From Lutimaribacter_A marinistellae (GTDB taxonomy: Bacteria; Pseudomonadota; Alphaproteobacteria; Rhodobacterales; Rhodobacteraceae), in assembly GCF_042648365.1 (NCBI RefSeq), contig NZ_JBHRXI010000049.1, positions 186,001 through 250,000 of the forward strand: DNA of 64,000 bases. Direction: 5' to 3'. A model generated the notes under the pieces. The model worked only from the letters and a program-made list of their open reading frames with translations, was not told the origin of the DNA and made no database searches. The position numbers and the translations under genes are program-made. This document shows positions 9,531-18,849 of this stretch, one piece after another (the first letter of the stretch is position 1; each line of letters opens with the position of its first letter).

Positions 9531-9553
9531 GCCGCCTCCCGCTTTTGGGCCGA

Positions 9554-11596
9554 CTATGCCCGCCGGCGGCGACGCCGACCACCTTTTTCATCATCGCCGC
9601 CGGTGTTGAAGGAGGGCCGGGGCAGAGTCACGACCTGTGCGAGTTCGGGGAACGGATCAGTCTTGTGGGGAATGGCGTTGGCGGCCACGAAGTGTTCCTG
9701 GAACTTGGGTTCGATCGCGGTTTCGACCTTGGTGATCTGGCGCACCACGCGCTCGATCTCGGCCCTGGCGCCGATATTGCACAATGCGATCCGCGCGCCG
9801 GTTCCGGCCGCGTTGCCCGCGCTGGTGACCTTGGCAAGGGGCGCATCCGGGATCATTCCGAGCACCATGGCATGCCTGGTCGAGATATGCGCTCCAAATG
9901 CACCGGCAAGCACGACCCGGTCGACCTTGTCGACACCCATCTCGTCCATCAGCAGGCGCGCGCCGGCATATAGCGCGGATTTCGCCAACTGGATGGCGCG
10001 GATATCGCCTTGTGTGACCGTGATACGCGGGCCGCCTTCGGCGCTGGCATCGTGGATCAGGTAAGAATGCGTGCGGCCTTCGGGAATGCTGCGGACTGTG
10101 CCGGTCTGCTCGGCCGAGCCGATCAGGCCCGACTCGTCAAGAAGGCCCGCCATGCGCATCTCGGCTACCGCTTCGATGATGCCGGACCCGCAGATGCCGG
10201 TAATGCCGGTTGTGGCGATCTCTTCGTCGAAGCCGTCCTCGTCAGACCATTTATCGGAGCCGATGACGCGGAAACGCGGCTCCTTGGTGGCGGGGTCGAT
10301 CTCGATCCGTTCGATTGCGCCAGGGGCCGCGCGCTGGCCGGAGCTGATTTGCGCCCCCTCGAACGCGGGGCCGGTGGGGGACGAGCAGGCCAGAACGCGG
10401 GTCGTGTTGCCCAAAAGGATCTCGGCATTGGTGCCGACATCGACGATCAGGACGAGGTCATCGGACTTGCCGGGTTCCTCGGACAACGCGACGGCGGCGC
10501 AATCCGCGCCCACATGGCCCGCGATACAGGGCAGGATATAGACCTGCGCGCGCGGGTTCATGGCGTCGAGACCCATGTCCCGTGCCGGGAGCGAGAGGCT
10601 TTCGGAGGTTGCCAGCGCAAAGGGAGCCTGGCCCAGTTCCACCGGGTCGAGACCCAGCAGCAGGTGATGCATGACTGGGTTGCACACGAACACCGCCTCG
10701 ACGATCAGCGCGGGGTCGATCCCGCCCTCTTGCGCGATGGAGCGGGTCAGATCGTTGATGGCGTCCCGCACGGCGCGGGTCATTTCGGCATCGCCGCCCG
10801 GGTTCATCATCGCATAGGAGACGCGGCTCATGAGGTCTTCGCCGAACCGGATCTGCGGGTTCATGAGGCCGGAGGACGCAATCACCTCGCCCGTATCCAG
10901 ATTGGTGAGATGGGCCGCGATCGTGGTGGAGCCGAGGTCGATGGCAAGACCGAAAAGGCCCGCCTCGTGCAGTCTGGGCCAGATTTCGACGATCCGGGGC
11001 GTGCTGTCCATGTGTCCCTTGTGCAGGGCGACGGTGACCTGCCATTTTCCCTTACGCAGGACCGGTTGCAGCTTGGCCATCAGCGAAAGGTCAGCGGTCA
11101 CGGCTTCGATTTGCCACTGCTCGCGGAGTGCGCGGGCAACGCGTTCGAGATCGCCCGTGGGTTCGTGCATGTCCGGCTCTTCCACCTCGATGAAATAGAG
11201 CCGCGTTGCGGGGTCCATCACGATGGCGCGCGCCGCTGCTGCCTTGCGCACAACTTGCCGGTGGACCTGGCTTTCCGGGGGAACGTCGATCACCACGTCG
11301 CCCTGCACGGTCGCTTGACATCCAAGGCGGCGACCTGCCTTCAGCCCGCGCTTTTCGTCGTACCGCGCCTCAACCTTATTCCAGTCTGACAGCGCGCCCT
11401 CGCGCACGGTCACACCGTGTTTCGGGAACTCGCCATAACTGGGCGTAACCTGGCATTTCGAGCATATCCCGCGACCCCCACAGACCGAATCGAGGTCGAC
11501 GCCTAGCTGCCGAGCCGCCGTCAGAACCGGGGTGCCGATAGGGAAGCGGCCACGTTTTCCAGAAGGAGTAAAGACGACGAGGGGGTCGGTGCTCAT
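9554..11596 (-). CDS. RACo/RamA-like corrinoid reductive activator (2Fe-2S + ASKHA ATPase domain)
   Basis: 680 residues from the ATG whose complement is at 11594-11596. The N-terminus is a ferredoxin-like domain with cysteines at about 39, 45, 48 and 93 (VCGGRGICSKCQ and RRLGCQ). The rest is the DUF4445/ASKHA fold, with GLFGLAIDLGSTTIAAHL, LIVDVGTNAEILLG and VDRVVLAGAFGAHIS. The C-terminus is a basic run. Family members use ATP to return inactive Co(II) corrinoid to Co(I). In Phaeobacter inhibens a RamA-like protein supports a split cobalamin-dependent methionine synthase, so reactivation of that enzyme is the likely job here. This is inferred from the family, as no metH-like gene is in the window. 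Confidence 0.8.
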   Translation of the reverse strand: MSTDPLVVFTPSGKRGRFPIGTPVLTAARQLGVDLDSVCGGRGICSKCQVTPSYGEFPKHGVTVREGALSDWNKVEARYDEKRGLKAGRRLGCQATVQGDVVIDVPPESQVHRQVVRKAAAARAIVMDPATRLYFIEVEEPDMHEPTGDLERVARALREQWQIEAVTADLSLMAKLQPVLRKGKWQVTVALHKGHMDSTPRIVEIWPRLHEAGLFGLAIDLGSTTIAAHLTNLDTGEVIASSGLMNPQIRFGEDLMSRVSYAMMNPGGDAEMTRAVRDAINDLTRSIAQEGGIDPALIVEAVFVCNPVMHHLLLGLDPVELGQAPFALATSESLSLPARDMGLDAMNPRAQVYILPCIAGHVGADCAAVALSEEPGKSDDLVLIVDVGTNAEILLGNTTRVLACSSPTGPAFEGAQISSGQRAAPGAIERIEIDPATKEPRFRVIGSDKWSDEDGFDEEIATTGITGICGSGIIEAVAEMRMAGLLDESGLIGSAEQTGTVRSIPEGRTHSYLIHDASAEGGPRITVTQGDIRAIQLAKSALYAGARLLMDEMGVDKVDRVVLAGAFGAHISTRHAMVLGMIPDAPLAKVTSAGNAAGTGARIALCNIGARAEIERVVRQITKVETAIEPKFQEHFVAANAIPHKTDPFPELAQVVTLPRPSFNTGGDDEKGGRRRRRRA

Positions 11597-11796
11597 TTGA
11601 CGTATCCTTGGTTCGCGGGCGTTTGGCCGGCAACATATGCGACTGGACGCAAAGGGAAAGGCCACCGAGCGGCACCTTTGTGCTTGCACGCGTCGTTTTC
11701 GCGGCCCCTGCCTGTGCTGCGGTGCAGAGGGGGCTTTCGCTCCTCTGCGATCCATGCCATAGGGTCACCGCCAAACGGGGTTTTGCATGGGGTTCG

Positions 11797-13248
11797 ATGA
11801 TGCAGATTCGTGAGGCTCTCACCTTTGATGACGTTCTACTGGTTCCGGCGGCCTCTTCGGTCCTGCCTTCGACCGCGGATACCTCGACGCGCGTGACGCG
11901 AGAGATCTCGCTGAATATCCCCTTGCTCAGTTCGGCCATGGACACAGTCACGGAATCGCGCATGGCAATCGCCATGGCGCAGGCCGGTGGCATCGGGGTG
12001 ATCCACAAGAACCTGACCGTCGCCGAGCAGTCGAGAGAAGTGCGCCGGGTCAAACGATTCGAGAGCGGTATCGTCTACAACCCGGTGACCCTGCGCCCCG
12101 ATCAGACACTGGCCGACGCGAAGGCGCTGATCGAGCGTTACAATTTCACCGGATTCCCTGTGGTTGACGACAAGGGTCACGTTGTCGGCATAGTCACCAA
12201 CCGCGACATGCGCTTTGCCACCTCGGACGATACGCCCGTTCACGTCATGATGACCTCGAACGATCTGGCGATGCTGCGCGAGCCGGCTGATCTTGAAGAA
12301 GCGAAATCGCTGATGAAGGCGCGACGGATCGAGAAACTCCTCGTGTCGGACGGGGCGGGCAAGCTGACCGGACTGCTGACGCTCAAAGATACCGAGAAGG
12401 CGGTGCTCAACCCGACCGCCTGCAAGGACAGGTTGGGCCGGTTGCGAGTGGCCGCGGCGACCTCGGTGGGTGACTCCGGGTTCGAACGGACCGGCGAGCT
12501 GATCGATGCCGGTGTCGATATCGTGGTGATCGATACCGCGCATGGCCACAGTGCGGGTGTGATTGACGCGGTGAAACGGGCGAAGCAGCTATCGAACGAA
12601 GTGCAGATCATAGCGGGCAATGTCGCCACGGCCGAGGCTACACGGGCATTGATCGATGCGGGTGCCGATGCCGTAAAGGTGGGGATCGGTCCCGGTTCGA
12701 TCTGCACGACACGCATGGTTGCCGGCGTCGGTGTGCCTCAACTGACGGCGATCATGGATTGCGCGGCAGCCGCCGGTGATGTGCCGGTGATCGCTGACGG
12801 AGGCATCAAGTTCTCGGGCGATTTCGCCAAGGCAATCGCCGCGGGCGCGTCCTGCGCGATGGTAGGGTCGATGATCGCGGGAACCGACGAGTCTCCCGGC
12901 GAGGTCATTCTCTACCAGGGGCGGTCCTTCAAATCCTATCGCGGCATGGGCTCCATCGGGGCTATGGCGCGCGGTTCTGCCGACCGGTACTTCCAGAAGG
13001 ATGCAGCCAGCGACAAGCTGGTGCCCGAAGGGATCGAGGGGCAGGTACCGTACAAGGGAACCGCCACTACAGTCATTCACCAGCTCGTCGGGGGATTGCG
13101 CGCAGCGATGGGCTATACCGGTTGCGCGACGGTCGAAGAAATGCGCAAGAACTGCGAGTTTGTCAAAATTACCGGGGCCGGACTAAAGGAAAGCCACGTC
13201 CACGACGTTCAGATCACGCGTGAAAGCCCGAATTACCGGATCATGTAA
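11797..13248 (+). CDS. guaB: IMP dehydrogenase
   Basis: About 483 residues starting at the paired ATGs 11797/11800 (MQIREALTFDDVLL is the family N-terminus). It has the TIM barrel with two inserted CBS domains (roughly residues 90-200). The catalytic-cysteine loop is GIGPGSICTTRMVAGVG, the IMP-binding segment is VPVIADGGI, and the mobile flap is MGSIGAMARGSADRY. It oxidises IMP to XMP with NAD+, the committed step of GMP synthesis. The next gene begins 3 bases after the stop, so the rRNA methyltransferase-like gene is probably cotranscribed. Confidence 0.96.
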   Translation: MMQIREALTFDDVLLVPAASSVLPSTADTSTRVTREISLNIPLLSSAMDTVTESRMAIAMAQAGGIGVIHKNLTVAEQSREVRRVKRFESGIVYNPVTLRPDQTLADAKALIERYNFTGFPVVDDKGHVVGIVTNRDMRFATSDDTPVHVMMTSNDLAMLREPADLEEAKSLMKARRIEKLLVSDGAGKLTGLLTLKDTEKAVLNPTACKDRLGRLRVAAATSVGDSGFERTGELIDAGVDIVVIDTAHGHSAGVIDAVKRAKQLSNEVQIIAGNVATAEATRALIDAGADAVKVGIGPGSICTTRMVAGVGVPQLTAIMDCAAAAGDVPVIADGGIKFSGDFAKAIAAGASCAMVGSMIAGTDESPGEVILYQGRSFKSYRGMGSIGAMARGSADRYFQKDAASDKLVPEGIEGQVPYKGTATTVIHQLVGGLRAAMGYTGCATVEEMRKNCEFVKITGAGLKESHVHDVQITRESPNYRIM

Positions 13249-13251
13249 GTC

Positions 13252-14427
13252 ATGACACCCGGGGCACGGATCGCGGCCGCTATCGAGATCCTCGACGAAA
13301 TCGGGGGTGGCGCGCCTGCCGAGAAGGCATTGACTATCTGGGCACGACGGTCACGTTTTGCTGGGTCCAAGGATCGTGCGGCGATCCGCGACCACGTGTT
13401 CGATGCATTGCGCTGCCGCCGATCCTTTGCGGCGCTAGGCGGAGGCGAAGACGGTCGTCGACTGATGATTGGCGCACTGCGCGCAGCCGGAGCATCGGTC
13501 GACGAATTCTTCTCAGGCGAGGGACATGCGCCGGCTCCATTGGCGCAAGTTGAGGCGACGGCGGGCCGCAAGCCCAATCCCGGTGCAGAAGCGGGCGACA
13601 TCCCCGATTGGCTCTGGCCAGAGTTCTGTGACAGTCTCGGCGACGATACAGAGACGGAGGCCGAGGCCCTGCGCCATCGTGCCCCGGTGCATTTGCGGGT
13701 GAATCTGCGCAAGGCCGATGTCCCGAATGCAAAGTCCGCTTTGCACGAAGACGGTGTCGAAACCCGGCCGCATCCTGCCTGCAGTACGGCGCTGGAGGTC
13801 ATCGCAGGCGCGCGCCGCATCAACGGTTCCCGGGCTTATCGTGACGGGCTGGTCGAGTTGCAGGATGCTGCAAGCCAGGCAGTCGTAGCCGCCCTGCCGT
13901 TGGCCCCGGGGATGCGTGTTCTGGATTTCTGCGCCGGTGGTGGCGGCAAGACCTTGGCGCTTGCTGCGGTCGATGGCGTCGAGGTGTTTGCGCACGATGC
14001 GAATGCCGCACGGATGAAGGACTTGCCGGAAAGGGCTGCTCGTGCCGGTGTCGATGTCACTTACATTCACGGCTCCGAGCTTTGCGCCGCCGATCGCTTC
14101 GATGTCGTGCTTATTGATGTGCCTTGTTCAGGCAGCGGTTCGTGGCGCCGCGCTCCGGCGGGCAAGTGGTTGCTGAGCCCGGAACGATTGGCAGATCTTG
14201 TTGAAACCCAAGCGGCCATTCTGCACGAGACCTCCCAGTTCGTGGCCCCGGACGGGCTTTTGGCCTATGCTACCTGTTCGATGTTGAACGTTGAGAATGG
14301 CAACCAGATCAGGGGCTTCCTTGAAGATCTGAACTGGTCTTTGCTCCTCGAACGTGCGTGGCATGTCAGCCGTGGGACGGACGGGTTCTATACTGCACAC
14401 TTGACGCGAAATGCCCACCCAGACTAG
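13252..14427 (+). CDS. RsmB/NOP2-family RNA (cytosine-5) methyltransferase
   Basis: 391 residues. The SAM site is VLDFCAGGGGKTLALAA. The catalytic motifs of RNA m5C methyltransferases are both present: DVPCSGSGSWRRAP (motif IV) and ATCSMLNVENGNQI (motif VI cysteine). The first 70 residues are helical and could be a shortened NusB-like domain. The likely target is 16S rRNA, but which position cannot be said from sequence. It follows guaB by 3 bases. Confidence 0.9.
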   Translation: MTPGARIAAAIEILDEIGGGAPAEKALTIWARRSRFAGSKDRAAIRDHVFDALRCRRSFAALGGGEDGRRLMIGALRAAGASVDEFFSGEGHAPAPLAQVEATAGRKPNPGAEAGDIPDWLWPEFCDSLGDDTETEAEALRHRAPVHLRVNLRKADVPNAKSALHEDGVETRPHPACSTALEVIAGARRINGSRAYRDGLVELQDAASQAVVAALPLAPGMRVLDFCAGGGGKTLALAAVDGVEVFAHDANAARMKDLPERAARAGVDVTYIHGSELCAADRFDVVLIDVPCSGSGSWRRAPAGKWLLSPERLADLVETQAAILHETSQFVAPDGLLAYATCSMLNVENGNQIRGFLEDLNWSLLLERAWHVSRGTDGFYTAHLTRNAHPD

Positions 14428-14464
14428 CAACCTTGGGTAGAGTGAACTGCGTTTCGTCTGAAAT

Positions 14465-14479
14465 TTAAGTCGTGATTAA
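14465..14479 (+). promoter_or_regulatory. CtrA-type box TTAA-N7-TTAA(C) upstream of cckA
   Basis: TTAA at 14465-14468, seven bases, then TTAAC at 14476-14480 is an exact match to the full CtrA site known from Caulobacter and other alphaproteobacteria. It lies about 52 bases before the cckA start codon. CckA feeds phosphate to CtrA, so this would be an autoregulatory loop. Confidence 0.6.
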
Positions 14480-14530
14480 CCGGCGATGCGTGACAGTCTC
14501 CTTTGATTCTGCTGCCGGAGCCGTGTTTTC

Positions 14531-16831
14531 GTGACCGATCATACCGCCTCAAGCCTGCCTCGATTTGCCGCGCGCCCACCCTTCGGTGCTCGGATTGTTG
14601 CCGCATTACTGGCCGGAGGCGCGCTTGCGGCACTGGGCTCAATGGGGGGATTCGCGCCTTTGGTCGGACAGGCGCTTATCGCTGCAGGTGCCTCGATGAT
14701 GGTTGTTGCCGTAGGGTTGGTTTTACACGAATGGCAGGCAAAGCGTGTGGCGAAGCGCGCCCGCGGATTCCTTTCCGGTTTTATCGAAAACGATGCCACA
14801 CCCAGTTTCATCACAGACGACGCGGGCGGAATCTGTGCGCGCAACTCTGCTGCGAATAAACGCTTTGCCTCCGAACCCGAGGAAACCTTGGCTTCGACGT
14901 TGCGCTCCCTCTTTGCGAACCCCACCGCTGTTCTTTATCGCTTGCAGGCCCGTGCCCGACGGGAGGGGAATGCGCGCGAGGATGTTGTCGCGCGTCGTGG
15001 GCATGTCCGTATGACGGTGCTTCTTCTTGACGATGGTGCACTGCTTTGGCGGATCGAGGACATTCAGGAAAAACCGGTTTCGAGTCGGGCCGAGAGCCTG
15101 CCACTGCCATTGCTGACTGTCGGTCGGAGCGGTGCCGTGCTCTACATGAACGAGGCCGCGCGGGAGTTTGTTGGTAGTCGAGTCAAATCTCTTGATCGGC
15201 TTTTTACCAAGTTGCCCATAAAAGAGAGCGGTGTAAATCAGGTGTCCACCGCGTCTGGTGTCCGCCATACCATCGTCATTGAGATGGCAGGAAACCCCGC
15301 CCGGCGCGAAATCCTCCTCGTTCCATTCGGTGGAGATGATGCTCCCCGAGAAGAACTCGATCTGAGCGCACTACCTGTTCCCATGATGTGCTTGGCGCCA
15401 GACGGGACTGTGCGCGACATCAATCCACAAGCAGCTGAAATGCTGGGCGATGCCGCCGGAGGAAAAAATCTGAACGCGATGATGGAGGGGTTGGGACGAC
15501 CGGTTCCAGATTGGTTGCGCGAAACCATGAGCGGAACCAGCGGCCCGCGGTCCGAGTTCCTGCGCCTTGTTCGCAAGGATCGGGAGGTGTTCGTGCAGGT
15601 CACGCTCAACCGGATCACCCATGATGGCGAGACTGGTCTGCTTGCGGTCCTGGCTGATGCAACCGAGTTGAAGAGCCTTGAGGCACAATTCGTACAAAGC
15701 CAGAAGATGCAGGCAGTTGGCCAACTCGCTGGTGGCGTCGCGCATGACTTCAACAATCTTCTGACGGCGATCTCCGGCCACTGTGACTTGCTGTTGCTGC
15801 GACATGACCAAGGCGACCCGGATTACGGTGATCTGGTTCAGATCAATCAGAATGCCAACAGGGCTGCCGCTCTGGTCGGTCAACTCCTGGCGTTCTCTCG
15901 CAAGCAGACGCTGCGCCCCGAAGCACTTGATCTGCGCGACACGTTGGCCGACCTCACACATCTGCTCAATCGACTAGTCGGTGAAAAGATCACGCTGACC
16001 TTGAGCCACGATCCCGTTCTCAAGCAGGTTCGCGCGGACAAGCGTCAACTCGAACAAGTGCTGATGAACCTCGTAGTGAATGCTCGAGACGCCATGCCTT
16101 ATGGAGGAGAGATCCGGATCGAGACCGAAGTGGTTTCCTTGACCGAACCAATGATGCGCGACCGGGCCACCCTGTCGCCCGGTGATTGGGTCACGGTAAA
16201 GGTAATTGACGAGGGCACGGGGATTCCGGCTGATATGCTCCGCAAGATCTTTGAGCCATTTTACACTACCAAGCGGACGGGAGAGGGCACCGGATTGGGC
16301 CTTTCTACGGCCTACGGCATCGTGAAACAGACTGGCGGTTTCATTTTTGTCGACAGTGTCGAAGGGGTCGGTTCGGAGTTCACGCTTTATTTTCCGGCGG
16401 CTTCACCTACTGTTGGGAAATCCGCCCCCGAACAGGCACTGCCGCCAAGGTCTGTGGCGACTTCTGGAGAGGGTGTCATTCTGCTTGTGGAGGATGAGGC
16501 GCCGGTGCGCGCTTTCGCATCTCGCGCGCTGCGTTTGAGAGGATACACGGTTCTCGAAGCTGAGTCGGCCGAGCAGGCTCTGGACCTTCTCGAAGACAAG
16601 GAACTCGAAGTAGATGTCTTCGTGACCGATGTCGTGATGCCGGGATTGGATGGTCCCAGCTGGGTCAGGCGCGCGCTGGAGCGTAGGCCGGAAACCCGGG
16701 TTGTCTTCGTTTCGGGTTATGCAGAGGGCGCTTTCCGGGAGGCAGAGCCAGAGATCCCCAATTCTGTGTTCCTGCCGAAACCTTTCTCTCTCAGTCAACT
16801 GACCGAGACGGTGCAGCAACAACTGCATTGA
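14531..16831 (+). CDS. cckA: Cell-cycle hybrid histidine kinase CckA
   Basis: 766 residues from GTG 14531. Two membrane segments at about 22-40 and 44-66 are followed by PAS-like regions. The kinase core has the HisKA motif VGQLAGGVAHDFNNLLTAIS (His405), N-box LMNLVVNARDAMPYGG, and G-boxes DEGTGIPADML and GEGTGLGLSTAYGIVKQTGG. A C-terminal receiver has VEDEAPVRAF and TDVVMPGLDGP (Asp700). This architecture and the HDFNNLL phosphoacceptor motif are those of CckA, which phosphorylates and dephosphorylates ChpT and hence CtrA. In Rhodobacterales the pathway controls motility, gene transfer agents and c-di-GMP genes rather than viability. Confidence 0.93.
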   Translation: MTDHTASSLPRFAARPPFGARIVAALLAGGALAALGSMGGFAPLVGQALIAAGASMMVVAVGLVLHEWQAKRVAKRARGFLSGFIENDATPSFITDDAGGICARNSAANKRFASEPEETLASTLRSLFANPTAVLYRLQARARREGNAREDVVARRGHVRMTVLLLDDGALLWRIEDIQEKPVSSRAESLPLPLLTVGRSGAVLYMNEAAREFVGSRVKSLDRLFTKLPIKESGVNQVSTASGVRHTIVIEMAGNPARREILLVPFGGDDAPREELDLSALPVPMMCLAPDGTVRDINPQAAEMLGDAAGGKNLNAMMEGLGRPVPDWLRETMSGTSGPRSEFLRLVRKDREVFVQVTLNRITHDGETGLLAVLADATELKSLEAQFVQSQKMQAVGQLAGGVAHDFNNLLTAISGHCDLLLLRHDQGDPDYGDLVQINQNANRAAALVGQLLAFSRKQTLRPEALDLRDTLADLTHLLNRLVGEKITLTLSHDPVLKQVRADKRQLEQVLMNLVVNARDAMPYGGEIRIETEVVSLTEPMMRDRATLSPGDWVTVKVIDEGTGIPADMLRKIFEPFYTTKRTGEGTGLGLSTAYGIVKQTGGFIFVDSVEGVGSEFTLYFPAASPTVGKSAPEQALPPRSVATSGEGVILLVEDEAPVRAFASRALRLRGYTVLEAESAEQALDLLEDKELEVDVFVTDVVMPGLDGPSWVRRALERRPETRVVFVSGYAEGAFREAEPEIPNSVFLPKPFSLSQLTETVQQQLH

Positions 16832-16855
16832 ACTTAGTCGGTACGCTCCGCGTCC

Positions 16856-17455
16856 TCACCGAGCGGAGGCGTGTAGTTCGAACTCTTCAGGGCATTTGCG
16901 CCGGTACTTTTCCTCCACATCTTTGGAGAGTTCGAGCGTCATTTCAGGCGAAACGTTCTCTCGTTGCAGGTAGATATCGGTCTGCAAACGTTCTTCCAGA
17001 AAACTCCGGATGCCGTCTTGGTTCTCGTAACGGAAGACATGACGGGCCGGTGCGCCACCCGGGCGGGGAGTCAGGAAACGAGCCTGGCTGCCAACGTTGG
17101 CAAAAGTTGGACGTTTGCCCCTAAGGTACGCGAGTACGAACTCGTCAAAGCTGATATCGTGTGTCGCCTTGGGCCTTCCGCGCAAAAAGGGCCGTTGTCG
17201 ATACCGGTACCAGCTTCCCAGCCAGTCCACCGGATCGCGAACGACTGCCATGATCTCCATCTCGACACCGAACATCTTTTCGAAAATTGGCCGAAAGAAG
17301 CGATCATAACGATAGATCGGTGCATGTTTCAGTTCCGGAGGATCCGACACGACGATATCCGCGCGCGCTCTCAAGGCTGTCTGGTACGCGGTCGTGCCGG
17401 TCTTGGGCACGGAAAGCAGCACGAGACGTTCCTTAAAGAAGACAAGCACTTGCAC
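16856..17455 (-). CDS. Sulfotransferase-family protein
   Basis: 199 residues from a GTG start. It has the 5'-phosphosulfate loop LLSVPKTGTTAYQTAL near the N-terminus and the 3'-phosphate binding region AVVRDPVDWLGSWYRYR, the two PAPS-binding signatures of this fold. There is no signal peptide or membrane segment. Members transfer sulfate from PAPS to sugars or small molecules, but the acceptor is unknown. It is a single gene between cckA and recA, convergent with cckA and divergent from recA. Confidence 0.8.
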   Translation of the reverse strand: MQVLVFFKERLVLLSVPKTGTTAYQTALRARADIVVSDPPELKHAPIYRYDRFFRPIFEKMFGVEMEIMAVVRDPVDWLGSWYRYRQRPFLRGRPKATHDISFDEFVLAYLRGKRPTFANVGSQARFLTPRPGGAPARHVFRYENQDGIRSFLEERLQTDIYLQRENVSPEMTLELSKDVEEKYRRKCPEEFELHASAR

Positions 17456-17542
17456 GTCCTTTGCGAGTTATTCGTTCCGCTGCACAGTGCCGGAAACCTT
17501 TCCTTAACTCAATTCCGCAAAGCTTGAACGCGAAGAATTTGT

Positions 17543-17586
17543 TTGAAATGTTCACCTTTTGGTCGCATAAAGAACAAGAGGCGAAC
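17543..17586 (+). promoter_or_regulatory. recA promoter with alphaproteobacterial LexA (SOS) box
   Basis: A sigma-70-like promoter, TTGAAA (17543-17548), 17 bases, CATAAA (17566-17571), is followed directly by GAAC-AAGAGGC-GAAC (17572-17586). This is the GAACN7GAAC form of the alphaproteobacterial SOS box GTTCN7GTTC. LexA bound here would cover the transcription start. Confidence 0.85.
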
Positions 17587-17641
17587 AAAGCAGCGATTGC
17601 CGCCCCGATCCGGGTGTGACACAAAAGGTAAGGACAGGACT

Positions 17642-18706
17642 ATGGCGGATCTTTTGAGTATGAGCAGCAAGCAGAACGCGGACAAGCAAAAGGCGCTCGA
17701 CAGCGCGCTGGCCCAGATCGAGCGCCAATTCGGCAAAGGCTCGATAATGAAGTTGGGCGGCGACAATGTGATGCCAGAAATCGAGGCCAGCTCAACGGGT
17801 TCGCTCGGTCTGGATATCGCGTTGGGCATTGGCGGACTGCCGATGGGCAGGATTGTCGAGATCTACGGGCCGGAAAGCTCGGGCAAGACGACCTTGACGC
17901 TCCATTGTATTGCCGAACAGCAAAAGCGCGGCGGTGTTTGCGCCTTCGTCGATGCGGAACACGCTCTGGACCCTCAATATGCCCGGAAGCTAGGTGTCGA
18001 TCTGGACGAACTGCTGATATCGCAACCCGACACGGGGGAGCAGGCGCTGGAAATCACCGATACGCTGGTTCGCTCTGGGGCCGTGAACATGGTGGTGGTC
18101 GACTCGGTTGCGGCGCTGACTCCGAAATCGGAACTCGAGGGCGATATGGGTGACTCCAGCGTCGGGGTGCAGGCCCGCCTGATGAGTCAGGCCATGCGGA
18201 AGCTGACAGCGTCGATCAACCGGTCGCGCTGCATGGTGATCTTCATCAACCAGATCCGGATGAAGATCGGCGTGATGTTCGGCTCGCCGGAAACCACGAC
18301 CGGTGGCAACGCGCTGAAGTTCTATTCTTCGGTCCGTCTTGACATCCGGCGTATCGGGGCCATCAAGGATCGCGACGAAGTCGTGGGAAACGCGACGCGG
18401 GTCAAGGTCGTCAAGAACAAGGTTGCTCCCCCGTTCAAACAGGTCGAGTTCGACATCATGTACGGCGAGGGAATCTCCAAAATGGGCGAGTTGCTGGACC
18501 TTGGCGTGAAAGCTGGCGTGGTTGACAAGTCGGGTTCCTGGTTCAGTTACGGCGACGAACGTATCGGACAGGGCCGTGAGAACGCCAAGACCTATCTCCG
18601 TGAAAACAGCCGCGTTGCCTTGGAGATCGAGGATAAGATTCGGGCCGCGCACGGGCTGGATTTCGACATGGCTGCTGGTGAAGACGACGACATCCTTGAA
18701 GCTTAG
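17642..18706 (+). CDS. recA: Recombinase RecA
   Basis: 354 residues from ATG 17642. Walker A is GPESSGKTT (from about residue 76), Walker B VVVDSVAAL, and the L1/L2 loops and KIGVMFGSPETTTGGNALKFY are present. The C-terminal tail is acidic (AAGEDDDILEA). It catalyses homologous strand exchange and stimulates LexA autocleavage. It is controlled by the SOS box in its own promoter and followed by a strong terminator. Confidence 0.99.
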   Translation: MADLLSMSSKQNADKQKALDSALAQIERQFGKGSIMKLGGDNVMPEIEASSTGSLGLDIALGIGGLPMGRIVEIYGPESSGKTTLTLHCIAEQQKRGGVCAFVDAEHALDPQYARKLGVDLDELLISQPDTGEQALEITDTLVRSGAVNMVVVDSVAALTPKSELEGDMGDSSVGVQARLMSQAMRKLTASINRSRCMVIFINQIRMKIGVMFGSPETTTGGNALKFYSSVRLDIRRIGAIKDRDEVVGNATRVKVVKNKVAPPFKQVEFDIMYGEGISKMGELLDLGVKAGVVDKSGSWFSYGDERIGQGRENAKTYLRENSRVALEIEDKIRAAHGLDFDMAAGEDDDILEA

Positions 18707-18728
18707 GCCAATCAGGGCATTCAACTTG

Positions 18729-18755
18729 AAGGGCGGCTCTCAGAGAGCCGCCCTT
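18729..18755 (+). terminator. Rho-independent terminator of recA
   Basis: A 12-bp perfect stem, AAGGGCGGCTCT/AGAGCCGCCCTT, with loop CAG is followed by GTTTCTTT, starting 23 bases after the recA stop codon. Confidence 0.9.
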
Positions 18756-18849
18756 GTTTCTTTGTAGGTGGCGCTGTGCTGTGGACACCGGACAAGCGCG
18801 GGGATAAACCCTGCGAGAACATGATAATGCCGGTCCGGAAGTGCCCCTG

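Noticed and set aside
10010..11389. 459-residue open frame on the plus strand
   Set aside because: It lies antisense to the RACo-like gene, which has clear domains. It has no recognisable family and arises from the GC-rich codon bias.
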